DNA of 64,000 bases from Colwellia sp. (GTDB lineage: Bacteria; Pseudomonadota; Gammaproteobacteria; Enterobacterales; Alteromonadaceae). Shown in pieces: positions 9,190 to 18,295 of this stretch. The first letter of the stretch is position 1; every line of letters starts with the position of its first letter. The notes below the pieces were generated by a model. It had not been told where the DNA came from, ran no database searches, and was given only the letters and a program-made list of their open reading frames with translations. The stretch covers positions 1 to 64,000 of the forward strand of contig JABSOX010000020.1 of assembly GCA_013215655.1 (NCBI GenBank), in the 5' to 3' direction. The position numbers and the translations under genes are program-made.

Positions 9190-9957
9190 TTACCAAATTA
9201 CTTTATATTGTGCACCGAAGGCGAGATTGTTGACATCACTGGTACGATATTGATTAAGGCGATACTCTGTAATTAAATAAAAATTATCAATGATGCGATA
9301 ACCTAATTGTGCTTCAGCAACAATAGGGCTACTAGGCAAATGTGCAGGCAAGTTTTGATTAAAAGTTTGATCCGCAAAGGCTGACAAATAAAGACGTTTA
9401 CTTAACCATGGAAATTTCAGCATCAATGCATGTTCTAATTGCCAAACATTAGCGTCTTCATGGTCAAATTGTATTGCATGTAAATTAATAGCATAACTGA
9501 GATTTATTTTTTGAAATGCTCTCCGTAAAAATGAAGTATCGTTTAACCGCCACCGAAGACCAAATCGATGTCGATCATTATCTTCGCCACTACGAAAATT
9601 TAACTGCATGGTAAAATCAACAGGGGAGTTTTCGGCTATTTGCCAACGGATGTTTTGTTCGGTGTAGTAATGAGTGCTATCACTAATATTACCACTGCCA
9701 TCTTGATTGATAAGATTAATCAAACTGAAATATGACAGTCTATTTGGCAGGTTAGCCGCGATATTCAGGGTAAATATACTGTCGTTATCAACATCACTTA
9801 GATGCGAATAAACATTAAAATCTAAAAAACCACCACTACTATTTTTAGTTTTACCGTACGAATTTAAGGAAAATAGCAACAATATTAAGAACACCGCGGC
9901 TATCATTTTAGCGATGAAGTTTTTACATTGACTTGCAGGCAGCATTTGAAATTCCAT
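9190..9957 (-). CDS. Predicted outer-membrane beta-barrel protein, unknown family
   Basis: A 255-residue protein with an N-terminal signal segment (IAAVFLILLLFSLNSYGKT) and then alternating polar/aromatic strands such as WQIAENSPVDFTMQLNFR and AQLGYRIIDNFYLITEYRL. These look like the strands of an 8-12 stranded barrel. It ends GAQYKVIW, an aromatic C-terminus as expected for barrel insertion. It is first in an apparent operon with the binding protein (11 bases downstream) and the hybrid kinase. The start could be ATG 9957 or ATG 9945. Its function is unknown. Confidence 0.65.
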   Translation of the reverse strand: MEFQMLPASQCKNFIAKMIAAVFLILLLFSLNSYGKTKNSSGGFLDFNVYSHLSDVDNDSIFTLNIAANLPNRLSYFSLINLINQDGSGNISDSTHYYTEQNIRWQIAENSPVDFTMQLNFRSGEDNDRHRFGLRWRLNDTSFLRRAFQKINLSYAINLHAIQFDHEDANVWQLEHALMLKFPWLSKRLYLSAFADQTFNQNLPAHLPSSPIVAEAQLGYRIIDNFYLITEYRLNQYRTSDVNNLAFGAQYKVIW

Positions 9958-10171
9958 TTTTACAGTTTTTTATCAATATAACTGTAGAATTCAATATGCT
10001 ATAACGCAAATATCAGATGAAGAATATGAGGTCAGGGTGATAAAAAGTTTTCAATTAGTCGTAGCTTATCTACTGTTCAGTGCGATTAAGCCTTATCAGT
10101 AACCTAGTCTTTGATATTCAATAACAACGATATTTATTAATACCGCTGTTATTTTCAAGAGGTTAAAATTT

Positions 10172-10438
10172 TTAAGGGTTTACCTTTGAAGATAATGCTG
10201 GTTTTACCAGAACACGAGCACCGTCTTTACTTTGTTTTTCTATTGTTTTTCGTTGTGCGCGAGTTGTACATAGTTTCTTAGGAATACTACTACCCATAGG
10301 ATAAACTTTTTCACATTGATAACCAACTGATTCTTTAGCATTTTTTCCTGTTTCCGCTTTTGCAATTTGATCAGGTGTTTGATTACTCGAACAGCCCGCG
10401 GCAACTATAACTAAAATACTTACTAATAATGCTTTCAT
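10172..10438 (-). CDS. Small outer-membrane lipoprotein, unknown function
   Basis: 88 residues with a clear lipobox: VAAG followed by Cys16. The mature part keeps the pattern VGYQCEKVYPMGSSIPKKLCTT, with two cysteines that may pair in the periplasm, then a Lys/Arg-rich tail. I do not recognise a named family. A second gene of exactly the same length lies 217 bases upstream and is its decayed paralogue. Confidence 0.75.
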   Translation of the reverse strand: MKALLVSILVIVAAGCSSNQTPDQIAKAETGKNAKESVGYQCEKVYPMGSSIPKKLCTTRAQRKTIEKQSKDGARVLVKPALSSKVNP

Positions 10439-10655
10439 TCCTATTCCTTATTGTACAATGTACTTTATAAAGCCATCGTTCCTATTAAAAATCTTATTAC
10501 ACAATATAAAATTAATTTGCAAAAAAATTTATAGCATCACTCTAAAAATAGCACAATGCATGAGGGATGAATGTGCCACTTTTAGGGACGAAAACAAATA
10601 ACACTACGTAACTTTTTAATATGGAAGGAGTTTTCACTTCATGAATAGCAAAATG

Positions 10656-10922
10656 TTAACCTCCTATATGGCAAGATAACGTTGGCTTGCGCATATTTCG
10701 AAAACCGACTTTACTCTCTTGTTCCAACTGGTCACGCTGCGCTTGCGTTGTACAGAATGTTCTAGGAATACTCGTCCCTGTTGGATGCACTTTTTTGCAT
10801 TGATATCCTACAGCCTTTTTAGCTTTATCTGCTGCGGCTACTCACACTATTTGTTCCGATGTTTGTTGATTTGCACAACCGGCAATAACTGTAAGTACAA
10901 AACCAATGAATAATAATCTCAT
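10656..10922 (-). pseudogene. Decayed tandem paralogue of the 88-residue lipoprotein
   Basis: Read from ATG 10922 this frame is 88 codons plus stop, the same length as its neighbour, and aligns to it without gaps. Shared positions include the lipobox Cys16, QI at 24-25, VGYQC at 38-42 and SIP followed by a second cysteine. Codon 27 is TGA (10842-10844), where the neighbour has Lys. Nothing suggests readthrough or selenocysteine insertion, so a single nonsense mutation is the simplest reading. The frame after the stop is still open and conserved, so inactivation looks recent. A sequencing error is possible. Confidence 0.8.
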
Positions 10923-11096
10923 TGCAATTCCTTTTTGACCAACACGCGTTGTTTCTATTCAAAATATTAGGACAACTTCTAACTACGAAGTTTTTTGCAG
11001 CACATCATCAACAATGACCACAATATTCAAGGGCTGAATTGAGCATATTAAGGGAGGAAAATAACATTTTATTTGAGCAGGAAAATGACGAAATAG

Positions 11097-11122
11097 ATGT
11101 CGGCGATACAGCGACCGACATC
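11097..11122 (-). terminator. Hairpin after the M61 peptidase gene
   Basis: GATGTCGG and CCGACATC form a perfect 8-bp stem just after the stop codon on the minus strand. Only a weak T-rich tract follows (TATTT), so it may stabilise the 3' end rather than terminate strongly. Confidence 0.55.
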
Positions 11123-11130
11123 AAATAAAG

Positions 11131-12954
11131 CTAATCCAATTCTTTTTCTTCTCCTAACCAAGCAGAGCGAAATAATTTGTGTTGGTCTGTTGTTTTATTA
11201 TCACTAAGTAGGTTAACCGCTAATTCGGGGTTTTCTATCAAGGTGATTTTTTTCGATAATGTAACGCCACGTTGAATAAATTCAATAGTAGTAGTATCAC
11301 CTGGCTCGAATTGTTCTATTGCTTTTTTCCATAATTTTTTGGAGCGAATAGTCCGTCGACCTAATTTGGTAATTTGGTCACCACGTTCAATACCAACTCT
11401 ATATAAAGGTGTATCTATTTTAATGGTTGACGAAATAATTGCTGCTTCTCCTTTAAAGGAGAAACTAACACCACCAAGGTAAGCTTCATCTTCATTGGCA
11501 ACTTCTACTAATAGTCCTGCAGGAGCTAACAAAGTTTTAAAATCTGGAATAACTTGACCATGAATATGATTGTTAAAAAAGTCATCGGCGAATTTTTGAT
11601 CATTTAGTAGTTTACCTAGCGTTAAACGTAAATCATCACGTGTATACGGCTGTTCTTTTTTACCAAAATCACGCCACATCATCGCCATATAATCATCTAA
11701 AGATTTATCAGGGAAATTCGCTCTTATCGATAAATCAAGCGCCAATGCCATCGCTCGACCATAAATATAATAACTGAAAAATATATTTCTGAAATTTGTT
11801 TTATCAATTGAAGTACCGGCATCCGTGAAGGCAGCCATCATGCTTGCGCCTTCAGGTGTGAAGTACTTTCTACCGGGAAAGAAATTAGCTTGATTAACAA
11901 TGTCTGTCACTGTTTCAATATATTCATCAATACTGCTTTCTTGTGCACGTCTGATTAATAAATCGCCATAATAGGTAGTAAAGCCTTCTGCAAACCATAA
12001 ACTTTTAGTCATATTGGCTGCACTAAAATCAAAAGGTTCAAGTGCTTTAGGACGAATACGCTCAACATTCCAAGCATGAAAAAATTCATGTGATAAAGTT
12101 CCCAACTGAGCAAACTCACCTTCATCTAGCGATGTTGAACTGGTAAGGATCGTTGAATTACGATGCTCCATACCATCACCACTCACATGGGGTAAATAAC
12201 AAGCAATAAAAGTATATTCTCCGTAATCAAAATCAGGATATTCACCAAAAACAAGTTTTTGTTGTTCAAGTACAGCCTTAGCTTGCCGAGTATATTTGTC
12301 CATATCATCGTCATTGCCATTATGGTGTACTGCCAGTTTTATTTTATATTTTTTACCATTCGATTTTACCGTCCATTTGCTTACTTGATGATCACTTAAC
12401 TCCGTAGGGCTATCCATAAAATAAGCAAGGTTAGGTGCCGTATAGGTATATTTTTTACGTGTTTTTCTTAACTGAGTTGCCACTTTCCAGCTTTTATCAA
12501 ACGGTTTAAAACGTACTTTAACCGGCATATTTTCAAACCCTGTAGCCCAAATAAAAGTGGCGGGAATATTTAAGTGCGCATGGGTACGATCAATTTGGCT
12601 GTAGGTTCCATCGGCTCGATCAGCAAATAACGTATAACTGACCGTAACTTGACCATCGTGGTTTTCAATATTCCACTGATAAGGATTTGGTCGTGTAATA
12701 ACCAATGCTTCACCTTTGCTATTTACCGCTTTGACGTGATAAACATTTTTAGCAAATTCATGTAACGCATATCTGCCCGGTGAAGAACGACTCATCTTAA
12801 CTTCTAAAACGGCAGTTTTAATATCTTTAAAAGTCGCCGAAATTTCTGCTTCATGATGAACAGCATTTTCGAAAGAAACTTTATATGAAACTTCATTTTT
12901 TGCCCATGAAAAGTGACTGTACAAGATAAGGAATACTGTAAGTATTATTCTCAT
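11131..12954 (-). CDS. M61 family aminopeptidase with PDZ domain
   Basis: The 607-residue reading from ATG 12954 is preferred: an AGGGA site lies 7 bases upstream and a signal peptide follows (MRIILTVFLILYSHFSWA). A longer frame from 13047 would run into the proA remnant. The N-terminal M61 domain is followed by the zinc site HEFFHAWN (His289, Glu290, His293) and by WFAEGFTTYYGDLL, which supplies the third ligand. A PDZ domain lies at roughly residues 490-580 (YRVGIERGDQITKLG). Family members are glycyl or broad-specificity aminopeptidases. Periplasmic location is expected. It lies downstream of proBA on the same strand. Confidence 0.9.
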   Translation of the reverse strand: MRIILTVFLILYSHFSWAKNEVSYKVSFENAVHHEAEISATFKDIKTAVLEVKMSRSSPGRYALHEFAKNVYHVKAVNSKGEALVITRPNPYQWNIENHDGQVTVSYTLFADRADGTYSQIDRTHAHLNIPATFIWATGFENMPVKVRFKPFDKSWKVATQLRKTRKKYTYTAPNLAYFMDSPTELSDHQVSKWTVKSNGKKYKIKLAVHHNGNDDDMDKYTRQAKAVLEQQKLVFGEYPDFDYGEYTFIACYLPHVSGDGMEHRNSTILTSSTSLDEGEFAQLGTLSHEFFHAWNVERIRPKALEPFDFSAANMTKSLWFAEGFTTYYGDLLIRRAQESSIDEYIETVTDIVNQANFFPGRKYFTPEGASMMAAFTDAGTSIDKTNFRNIFFSYYIYGRAMALALDLSIRANFPDKSLDDYMAMMWRDFGKKEQPYTRDDLRLTLGKLLNDQKFADDFFNNHIHGQVIPDFKTLLAPAGLLVEVANEDEAYLGGVSFSFKGEAAIISSTIKIDTPLYRVGIERGDQITKLGRRTIRSKKLWKKAIEQFEPGDTTTIEFIQRGVTLSKKITLIENPELAVNLLSDNKTTDQHKLFRSAWLGEEKELD

Positions 12955-13024
12955 TTTATTTCCCTGTTTAATTCTTATATTTTTTATAACGAAACTTTTT
13001 ATTACGATAATAGAGGATATTATA

Positions 13025-13110
13025 TTAATTACGAACTTGACCATCACTAAAAACTACAAACTTACCTGTGGTTAAGGAAGATAATCTCCGTATGAGTTCC
13101 ATAAGCATGT
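13025..13110 (-). pseudogene. Remnant copy of the proA 3' end
   Basis: These 86 bases match the last 82 bases of proA, which begin only 14 bases away. The remnant can encode LTTGKFVVFSDGQVRN followed by a stop, against LTTEKFVVFGDGQVRE in proA. Further upstream the match continues at DNA level (ACATGCTTATGGA against ACATGCGTATGGA) with net 4 bases of indel. It has no start or ribosome site and is not a gene. It marks an old partial duplication at this locus. Confidence 0.8.
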
Positions 13111-13123
13111 TGTTTTAGCTAGT

Positions 13124-14398
13124 TTACTCTCGAACCTGACCATCACCAAAAACCACAAATTTTTCTGTCGTCAATGCCTCTAAACCCATTGGTCCATACG
13201 CATGTAACTTACTCGTTGAAATACCAATTTCAGAGCCCAAGCCAAGCTGACCACCATCAGAAAATCGTGATGAGGCATTTACCATGACCACTGAAGAGTT
13301 TATCGCTCGAATGAACTGCTGACTACGAGATATATCCTGGGTAACAATAACTTCGGTGTGATTTGAGGTGAATTCGTTAATATGATCAAGAGCATCATTT
13401 AAGCTATCAACAACTTTCACCGCAATTTCTTGTGCCAAATATTCAGCATGATAATCATCATTAGTCGCTAATTCAGCTTCTTCAAAATAACTTATGCTTT
13501 GTTCACAAGCATGAAATTTTACTTGTTGTGGTGCTATCGCTGTTGATAAAGCGGTTGCCGCCAAAGGCAAAAATTGAGCCGCAATATCTTGATGTACCAA
13601 AACAGTTTCGAATGAATTACAAGCACTTGGACGCTGAGTTTTACCATTCACCAAAATATCAATGGCTTTAGTTAAATCAGCATATTTATCAACAAATAGA
13701 TGGCATACCCCTTTAAAATGTTGGATCACAGGAATTTGGCTATTTTCTGTGACATAACGGATCAAACCTTCGCCACCTCGAGGGATAACCAAATCAATAC
13801 TTTCACGTTGTTTTAATAATTGTTCGATTACTACACGACTGGTATCTGGGATAACACTGACAATATTTTCATCTATGTTTTGCTCAACCATCACTTGATG
13901 TAAGCAACTCGCTAAGGCAAGGTTACTATGAATAGCTTCAGAGCCACCACGTAAAATAACGGCATTGCCTGATTTAATACACAATGCAGCTGACTCAGCA
14001 GTGACATTAGGTCGAGCTTCATAGATCATGGCAATGACGCCTAAAGGAATACGCATTTTACCGACCTGCAAACCATTAGGTCGTAGCGCTAAATTGCTGA
14101 TATCGCCAACAGGATCACTTAAAGTAACAATTTCACGAATAGCATTAGCAATATCAACAATACGCTGTTCCGTCAGTAATAACCGGTCAAGCATGGCTTC
14201 ACTTAGACCCTTTGCTCTGCCGGCAACAATATCTTTTTTATTTTCAACAATTATGCGTTGACTATTTTCTTCTATCGCTACAGCCATACCGGTCAACAAA
14301 GTATCTTTTTGTGTTGTTGATAACTGGGCAACAACTCGACTGGCAACTTTAGATTTTTTAGCCATCTCGGCCATATTAAATTGTTCAATGTTATTCAT
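13124..14398 (-). CDS. proA: Gamma-glutamyl phosphate reductase
   Basis: 424 residues, the usual length. It reduces gamma-glutamyl phosphate to glutamate semialdehyde with NADPH, the second step of proline synthesis in the cytoplasm. The aldehyde-dehydrogenase fold is evident: MIYEARPNVTAESAALCIKSGNAVILRGG for cofactor binding, and the catalytic Cys in RPSACNSFETVLVH. The C-terminus GSEIGISTSKLHAYGPMG is strongly conserved in ProA. It lies 36 bases after proB on the same strand, forming the usual proBA operon. Confidence 0.97.
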   Translation of the reverse strand: MNNIEQFNMAEMAKKSKVASRVVAQLSTTQKDTLLTGMAVAIEENSQRIIVENKKDIVAGRAKGLSEAMLDRLLLTEQRIVDIANAIREIVTLSDPVGDISNLALRPNGLQVGKMRIPLGVIAMIYEARPNVTAESAALCIKSGNAVILRGGSEAIHSNLALASCLHQVMVEQNIDENIVSVIPDTSRVVIEQLLKQRESIDLVIPRGGEGLIRYVTENSQIPVIQHFKGVCHLFVDKYADLTKAIDILVNGKTQRPSACNSFETVLVHQDIAAQFLPLAATALSTAIAPQQVKFHACEQSISYFEEAELATNDDYHAEYLAQEIAVKVVDSLNDALDHINEFTSNHTEVIVTQDISRSQQFIRAINSSVVMVNASSRFSDGGQLGLGSEIGISTSKLHAYGPMGLEALTTEKFVVFGDGQVRE

Positions 14399-14434
14399 GT
14401 TATTTATTACTCAATATCTTTTTTCGTCTGGATT

Positions 14435-15538
14435 TTATTTTGAAAGCACAACCATGTCATCTCTATGGACAATAACTTTACTTGGACAGAAGCCTAAAAC
14501 GTTTTGAATAGCATCACTCTTCTTGCCTCGAATACGTTCTAAATCACGCTGACTATATTGGCTAATACCTTTTGCAATAACCTGTTTAGTTTGAGCATTA
14601 ACAATATCGATTGAATCACCCGCAGCAAAAGCACCTAAAGCACTTTGTACTCCAGAAGGTAGTAATGAAGCACCTTTACTAACCACAGCTTCAACAGCCC
14701 CTTGATCAAGTAAAATTTGACCATTACTTTTTAAAGTATGCTTTAACCAATGTTTTTTAGCTTTTGTCGCGGCTTGGCTAGCAATAAAATGCGTGCCTGG
14801 ATTTTCACCTTTAAGTAACTTCTCAAAAACATTACTGTTACTACCATTAAGGATATAAGTATCAATGCCATTTTCAATGGCTTTTTCCGCAGCTTGTATT
14901 TTTGTTTTCATACCTCCAGTAGCAATATGGTTGGTGGTACTTCCAGCCATGGCATAAAGTTCATCAGTAATTTCTGATATTTCATTAAACATTATCGCAT
15001 CAGAGTTACTACGTGGATCTTTATTAAAAACACCATCAACATCACTTAAAATCAATAAACAATCTGCTTCACTCACCAATGCAACTAACGCGGCCAGATT
15101 ATCATTGTCGCCAACTTTTAATTCATCGGTAGCAACGGTATCGTTTTCATTAACAATTGGGATAATATTGTTTGCTAATAATATCCGTAACGTATTTTTT
15201 ATATTGATATAGCGCTGGCGATCTTTTAAATCACCATGGGTAATAAGCAATTGACTACAGGGCACATCGAAAAATCGCTGCCAGTTAGCCATCATTTGCA
15301 TTTGTCCTACGGAAGCCATTGCTTGTTTCGTGGGTATCGAGGGGATAGGTGAGCCGTGTTTTATCAATTGTCGACCTGCAGCGACACTGCCTGAAGAAAC
15401 TAAAATAACCTCTTTGCCTGCTTTATGGCAGTCGGTAATGAAACGAGCAATAGCCAATAAATATTGTCCACTACAACCGTTTTTATCAGGGGCGACCAAT
15501 GCGCTTCCTACTTTTATCACAACACGTTTAAAATTCAT
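14435..15538 (-). CDS. proB: Glutamate 5-kinase with PUA domain
   Basis: The start at 15538 (MNFKRVVIKVGSALV) is preferred over an upstream ATG because GAGGAAAT lies just before it, giving 367 residues, typical for ProB. It phosphorylates glutamate in the first step of proline synthesis and is normally inhibited by proline. The kinase domain shows VSSGSVAAGR, NENDTVATDELKVGDNDNLAA and SDVDGVFNKDPR. A PUA domain occupies about residues 275-365. It is first in proBA. Confidence 0.97.
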   Translation of the reverse strand: MNFKRVVIKVGSALVAPDKNGCSGQYLLAIARFITDCHKAGKEVILVSSGSVAAGRQLIKHGSPIPSIPTKQAMASVGQMQMMANWQRFFDVPCSQLLITHGDLKDRQRYINIKNTLRILLANNIIPIVNENDTVATDELKVGDNDNLAALVALVSEADCLLILSDVDGVFNKDPRSNSDAIMFNEISEITDELYAMAGSTTNHIATGGMKTKIQAAEKAIENGIDTYILNGSNSNVFEKLLKGENPGTHFIASQAATKAKKHWLKHTLKSNGQILLDQGAVEAVVSKGASLLPSGVQSALGAFAAGDSIDIVNAQTKQVIAKGISQYSQRDLERIRGKKSDAIQNVLGFCPSKVIVHRDDMVVLSK

Positions 15539-15965
15539 TATTTCCTCACAAAAATTGTCACTGTAAGAATGCCTGTAAAGCAGGGGGGATGGCAACTAAC
15601 TTTTTCAACTTCATTAGACAATAATGCTATTTTTAATACGTTAACGCCATAAACAGCTATTTTTCTTCACTTTGATAATACAAAATAACAATATTTTGGA
15701 TAATAACTTAAGGTAATGAAAGAGATGTTTGTTTTCCATGCAGAGCGACTTTTCTTTTACATCAGTTGATAACAATGACCTTCTTATTTTCTATGCGCTT
15801 AATAAAAGCAGGTAATCTATTACTTTTTTAGGCTCTATTTAAAATGGTGGTCGTAACAATTAAAACTGACTATTTATTATTTTTTTGTTATTTATGCTGA
15901 AACAGACGCCAAATACGATTAACATTAGCCTCATTAGATTTTTGTTACTTTTTTGAGCCAAATTA
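15539..15965. other. 427-bp gap between proB and the acyltransferase gene
   Basis: This AT-rich gap separates two divergent transcription units and should hold promoters for proBA (minus) and the acyltransferase (plus). I see no gene, no clear repeat and no riboswitch. Oligo-T runs are frequent (for example 15826-15832 and 15879-15887). Confidence 0.5.
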
Positions 15966-16856
15966 ATGTTACGTTTTTTACCTCATACCATGATTGGTTT
16001 TTTATCATTTATTATTTACATCTTAAATACCGTATTCTGGTTGATCCCAATCATTATTTTTTCATTTTTAAAAGCGATTATTCCGTTAAGTTTTTCTCAA
16101 AAAATATTTAGCTATTTATTAGATCAGATGGCGAGTAATTGGGTTGCTTGTAATACCTTGAACCAAAAGCTTTTCTTTAAAATTGAGATTAATGTAACCG
16201 GCTTAGAACAACTCAATATGCGTGAGTGGTATCTAGTACTAGCAAATCATCAAAGCTGGGTTGATATCGTTGTACTGCAACGGGTTTTACATAACAAAAT
16301 TCCCTTTTTAAAGTTTTTCCTAAAAAAAGAACTACTTTACGTACCCATTTTAGGTATGGCGTGGTGGGCTTTAGACTTTCCTTTTATGAAGAGACATAGC
16401 CAAGCTTTTTTAAAGAAAAATCCACACTTAAAAGGTGACGATATAAAAACAACACGCAAAGCTTGTGAGAAATTTAAACATAAGCCAGTAAGTATTATGA
16501 GTTTCATTGAAGGTACCCGTTTTTCTCAAGCAAAACATGATAGACAAAAATCACCTTTTCAATATTTACTAAAGCCCAAAGCGGGCGGTATCGGTTTTGT
16601 ATTAGACGCAATGGGCGAACATTTAAATAAAATCGTCAATATTACTATATATTATCCCGATCAAATCCCCAGTTTTCCTGATTTTATTTGTGGAAGAGTG
16701 AAACAAGTACGAGTACATATCGAAGTATTAGAAATTGACCAATCACTGAAAGGCGATTATTTTAATGACAGACCATTTAAAATTAACTTTCAAAAACGTG
16801 TCAACCAAATCTGGCAAGAAAAAGATGTAACACTAACGATGTTAAATAAAGAATAA
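15966..16856 (+). CDS. Lysophospholipid acyltransferase, YihG-like
   Basis: 296 residues. Hydrophobic segments at about 8-42 anchor it to the inner membrane. The acyltransferase signature NHQSWVD is at residues 94-100 and FIEGTRFS near 180-187. This pattern matches the YihG/LCLAT1-like branch of 1-acyl-glycerol-3-phosphate acyltransferases, which set acyl chains in phospholipids. The next gene, an MscS channel, starts 14 bases downstream with a ribosome-binding GGGG tract between, so the two are probably co-transcribed. Confidence 0.87.
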   Translation: MLRFLPHTMIGFLSFIIYILNTVFWLIPIIIFSFLKAIIPLSFSQKIFSYLLDQMASNWVACNTLNQKLFFKIEINVTGLEQLNMREWYLVLANHQSWVDIVVLQRVLHNKIPFLKFFLKKELLYVPILGMAWWALDFPFMKRHSQAFLKKNPHLKGDDIKTTRKACEKFKHKPVSIMSFIEGTRFSQAKHDRQKSPFQYLLKPKAGGIGFVLDAMGEHLNKIVNITIYYPDQIPSFPDFICGRVKQVRVHIEVLEIDQSLKGDYFNDRPFKINFQKRVNQIWQEKDVTLTMLNKE

Positions 16857-16870
16857 AGGGGTATGGATGG

Positions 16871-18103
16871 ATGATTGATTTAATCACTACATGGTTGACA
16901 CAACAAGGCCTCTCGGCTGACTACATTCCGCTTAGTAGTATTTTAGTGGGCACCGTCATTATCCTATTTTTGTGTAGTATCAGTTATTATTTAGCCAAGC
17001 ATCAAGTACTGGTTGTCATTAAAAAAATTGTCGCTAAATCTCGAAATACTTGGGATGATCTTATCTTTGAAGAAAAGGTCTTTGCAAATTTTGCTTTATT
17101 GATCCCCTTTATCTTCTTATTATTTTTAACCCCATTATTCATTTCAATAGACAGTATTTATGGGCATTTTTTAATATCTACCGCCAAGGTCGCCATTAGT
17201 TTCCAAGTAGCTCGATGTGCAGGTGCAATCCTCAATGTCATAAAAAGTTTATATAAACAAACCGCGCAAGAACGCTATTTACCTTTAAACGCCACCATTC
17301 AAGTGATCAAGTTAGTCATATATTTAATTGCGACCATTCTCGCGATATCTATTATTTTAGACCGCTCGCCAATCTATTTACTGAGTGGTTTAGGAGCATT
17401 AACCGCAGTTTTATTGTTAGTTTTTCAAGATACAATTAAAGGTTTAGTTGCCAGTATTCAAATTTCTGCGAATAAAATGGTCGCTCCCGGTGACTGGATT
17501 GAGATACCAACCTATGGCGCCGATGGTGATGTTTTGGAAATAGGTTTAAATACCGTTAAGGTGCAAAACTTTGACAATACCGTTACCACCGTACCAACCT
17601 ATGCATTAATGAGTGGCTCGTTTAAAAACTGGCGTGATATGTTTAATTCCGGCGGGCGTCGTATCAAGCGCACAATATCAATCGATATCAGCAGTATTAC
17701 TTTTCATAATACTGAGCAGATAGAAAAACTTAGTAAAATAAACCTCATTAGTAGTTATCTTAAAAATAAACAAAAAGAAATTTCATCCACAAATGAGCAA
17801 TCAGGTGAAATTCATCATATCAATAATCGACAATTAACAAATATCGGCACGTTTCGCGCTTATATTGAGGCTTACCTAAAACAACATGAAAAAGTACATC
17901 ACCAAATGACTTGTATGGTACGTCAACTTTCTGCAACACCAACCGGTCTCCCCTTAGAGTTGTATTTTTTCAGTAACGATCAAAACTGGGTCAATTATGA
18001 AGCGATACAAGCTGATATCTTTGATCATCTTTTTGCAATGGTACCGATATTTAATTTAAGAGTGTTTCAGCATCCCACAGGACATGATTGGCGCCAAAAG
18101 TAA
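16871..18103 (+). CDS. Mechanosensitive channel, MscS family (YbdG-like)
   Basis: 410 residues with about five membrane segments (residues ~22-42, ~68-90, ~95-115, ~140-165, ~170-190). The pore-lining helix and beta domain motifs follow: LSGLGALTAVLLLVFQDTIKGLV, then VAPGDWIEIPTYGADGDVLEIGLNTVKVQNFDNTV. The long C-terminal cytoplasmic part and extra transmembrane helices resemble E. coli YbdG rather than the short MscS. It should open on osmotic downshock. A family B repeat begins two bases after its stop codon. Confidence 0.88.
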   Translation: MIDLITTWLTQQGLSADYIPLSSILVGTVIILFLCSISYYLAKHQVLVVIKKIVAKSRNTWDDLIFEEKVFANFALLIPFIFLLFLTPLFISIDSIYGHFLISTAKVAISFQVARCAGAILNVIKSLYKQTAQERYLPLNATIQVIKLVIYLIATILAISIILDRSPIYLLSGLGALTAVLLLVFQDTIKGLVASIQISANKMVAPGDWIEIPTYGADGDVLEIGLNTVKVQNFDNTVTTVPTYALMSGSFKNWRDMFNSGGRRIKRTISIDISSITFHNTEQIEKLSKINLISSYLKNKQKEISSTNEQSGEIHHINNRQLTNIGTFRAYIEAYLKQHEKVHHQMTCMVRQLSATPTGLPLELYFFSNDQNWVNYEAIQADIFDHLFAMVPIFNLRVFQHPTGHDWRQK

Positions 18104-18105
18104 TC

Positions 18106-18285
18106 TATACCCGCTCTACTTGAAGATGCAGGTATCAGCAAGTCGAGAAAGGGTCAGGTACAAGGCGTTGATTGAAGAGAATAGTTATTCTCTTGTCGAA
18201 ATCAATAACGCAGGAGATGACCCTTTATCGCCTTGCCCGAAGGGAGCTAAGCTAGAAACTGCATCTTCAAGTGGAACGGGTATAT
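18106..18285. repeat. MITE-like repeat, family B (copy 1)
   Basis: About 180 bp with terminal inverted repeats TATACCCGCTCTACTTGAAG / rc TATACCCGTTCCACTTGAAG. The interior core at 18161-18214 folds on itself and matches the core of copy 2 at 24071-24127 and of family A elements. Compared with copy 2 it lacks roughly 80 bases between the core and the right end. It sits directly between the MscS and tesB genes, which are convergent. Confidence 0.85.
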
Positions 18286-18295
18286 TTCACAACAG

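Noticed and set aside
10842-10844. TGA as selenocysteine or programmed readthrough
   Set aside because: The paralogue has Lys there, and no insertion hairpin is seen; nonsense mutation is simpler.
10719-10913. A 64-residue plus-strand frame
   Set aside because: It is antisense to the decayed lipoprotein gene, whose minus-strand frame shows real homology.
12955-13047. A longer start for the M61 peptidase
   Set aside because: The extension overlaps the proA remnant and lacks a ribosome site. ATG 12954 has both a site and a signal peptide.
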